A stretch of DNA of 14,589 nucleotides, from positions 1 through 14,589 of the forward strand of contig JBDLJE010000060.1 of the NCBI GenBank assembly GCA_039714575.1, given 5' to 3'. The position numbers and the translations under genes are program-made. The first letter of the stretch is position 1, and each line of letters begins with the position of its first letter. Origin of the DNA: Sulfonitrofixus sp039714575 (GTDB taxonomy: Bacteria; Campylobacterota; Campylobacteria; Campylobacterales; Sulfurimonadaceae). Shown one piece after another: positions 14,235 through 14,589 of the stretch. The notes below the pieces were generated by a model that was not told the origin of the DNA, made no database searches, and was given only the letters and a program-made list of their open reading frames with translations.

Positions 14235-14243
14235 TGCTACAAT
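14235..14243 (+). promoter_or_regulatory. Extended -10 promoter for the ankyrin gene
   Basis: TGCTACAAT fits the extended -10 form and lies 35 bases before the ATG at 14279. No clear -35 box. It follows the dnaK terminator, so an independent promoter is expected here. Confidence 0.45.
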
Positions 14244-14278
14244 CCATAATAAATCATAATATCAGGATGGAGTAGAGC

Positions 14279-14589
14279 ATGTTTAAACTTTTAGTTATAT
14301 CACTTTTTGCAGCGGTCACACTTTATTCTGCGCCGATTCATAAAGCGGCGGCAGATGGCAATATCAGAGCTGTGAAGTTTGAGCTTTTTGACGGCATTGA
14401 TATTAATCTTCAGAACAAACATGGTCAGACAGCTCTGATATTAGCTGTCTATAATGAACATCTTGACATGGTCGAGCTTCTTCTTAGAAAAGGTGCTAAG
14501 ACCAATATTGAGATGAACAATGGACAGACCGCTATCTTTACAGCTGCCTACCTGGGTAAGAACAAGATGATCGTGAGCCTATTGGAAAA
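14279..14589 (+). CDS. Exported ankyrin-repeat protein (3' part outside the window)
   Basis: The frame is open from the ATG at 14279 to the window end (103 codons), so the gene is cut by the window edge rather than broken. It starts with MFKLLVISLFAAVTLYSAP, a signal peptide with probable cleavage after the Ser-Ala near residue 18. Ankyrin units follow: IHKAAADGNIRAVKFEL (20-36), then GQTALILAVYNEHLDMVELLL near 50-70 and GQTAIFTAAYLGKNKMIVSLL near 82-102, each with the helix-turn-helix pattern of about 33 residues. The protein should be periplasmic and bind another protein; its partner is unknown. AGGATGGAG lies a few bases before the ATG. Confidence 0.85.
   Translation, partial: MFKLLVISLFAAVTLYSAPIHKAAADGNIRAVKFELFDGIDINLQNKHGQTALILAVYNEHLDMVELLLRKGAKTNIEMNNGQTAIFTAAYLGKNKMIVSLLE

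Noticed and set aside
1..14589. tRNA, rRNA, CRISPR array, insertion sequence, prophage or toxin-antitoxin genes.
   Set aside because: Looked for by eye in all spacers on both strands; none recognised.

Overview
The window reads as a piece of a Campylobacterota (epsilonproteobacterial) chromosome, most likely a free-living, Sulfurimonas/Sulfurovum-like lineage. The reasons are the aroQ-folK pair in the order used by Campylobacter and Helicobacter, the long N-terminal extension on FolK, A+T-rich promoters with good -10 boxes but mostly poor -35 boxes, and the style of the encoded proteins. The genus is an inference. In Campylobacter jejuni and Helicobacter pylori, folK is followed by flhF/flhG flagellar genes. 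Here it is followed by a non-coding stretch and an unrelated gene, which would fit a non-motile relative such as Sulfurovum or a simple rearrangement.

Layout: (1) 56-1034, aroQ and folK, a tight pair (shikimate and folate biosynthesis). (2) 1035-4356, single plus-strand genes separated by 120-300 base spacers: a LOG-family phosphoribohydrolase, mnmA (tRNA U34 thiolation) and prs (PRPP synthase). (3) 4399-6195, lepA (EF4), 42 bases after prs. (4) 6196-6387, an A+T-rich spacer that holds a 106-base gap-free inverted repeat and three regularly spaced TATAAT boxes. (5) 6388-6963, a ComF-like phosphoribosyltransferase, convergent with an overlapping minus-strand pair selD-mnmH (selenophosphate synthetase and tRNA 2-selenouridine synthase). 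(6) 9203-9679, a small P-type-ATPase-like HAD protein, divergent from selD and convergent with a tandem SagB/nitroreductase-type protein on the minus strand. (7) 11571-14156, grpE and dnaK behind a consensus sigma-70 promoter, without hrcA. (8) From 14279, the start of an exported ankyrin-repeat protein cut by the window end.

Functional links: MnmA makes the 2-thiouridine that MnmH converts to 2-selenouridine using SelD's selenophosphate, so the tRNA-selenation route is encoded here except for the sulfur relay. Prs supplies PRPP, the substrate class of the ComF-like protein. GrpE and DnaK form the Hsp70 chaperone pair. Most of the window is conserved housekeeping. The unexplained structure is in the spacers. 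The strongest case is the element at 6198-6303: it pairs much better as a minus-strand RNA, through G-U pairs and two tandem G-A motifs, than as a plus-strand RNA. The second is the set of dyads around grpE, where the usual repressor gene and its operator are missing.

No tRNA, rRNA, CRISPR array, insertion sequence or phage gene was recognised.
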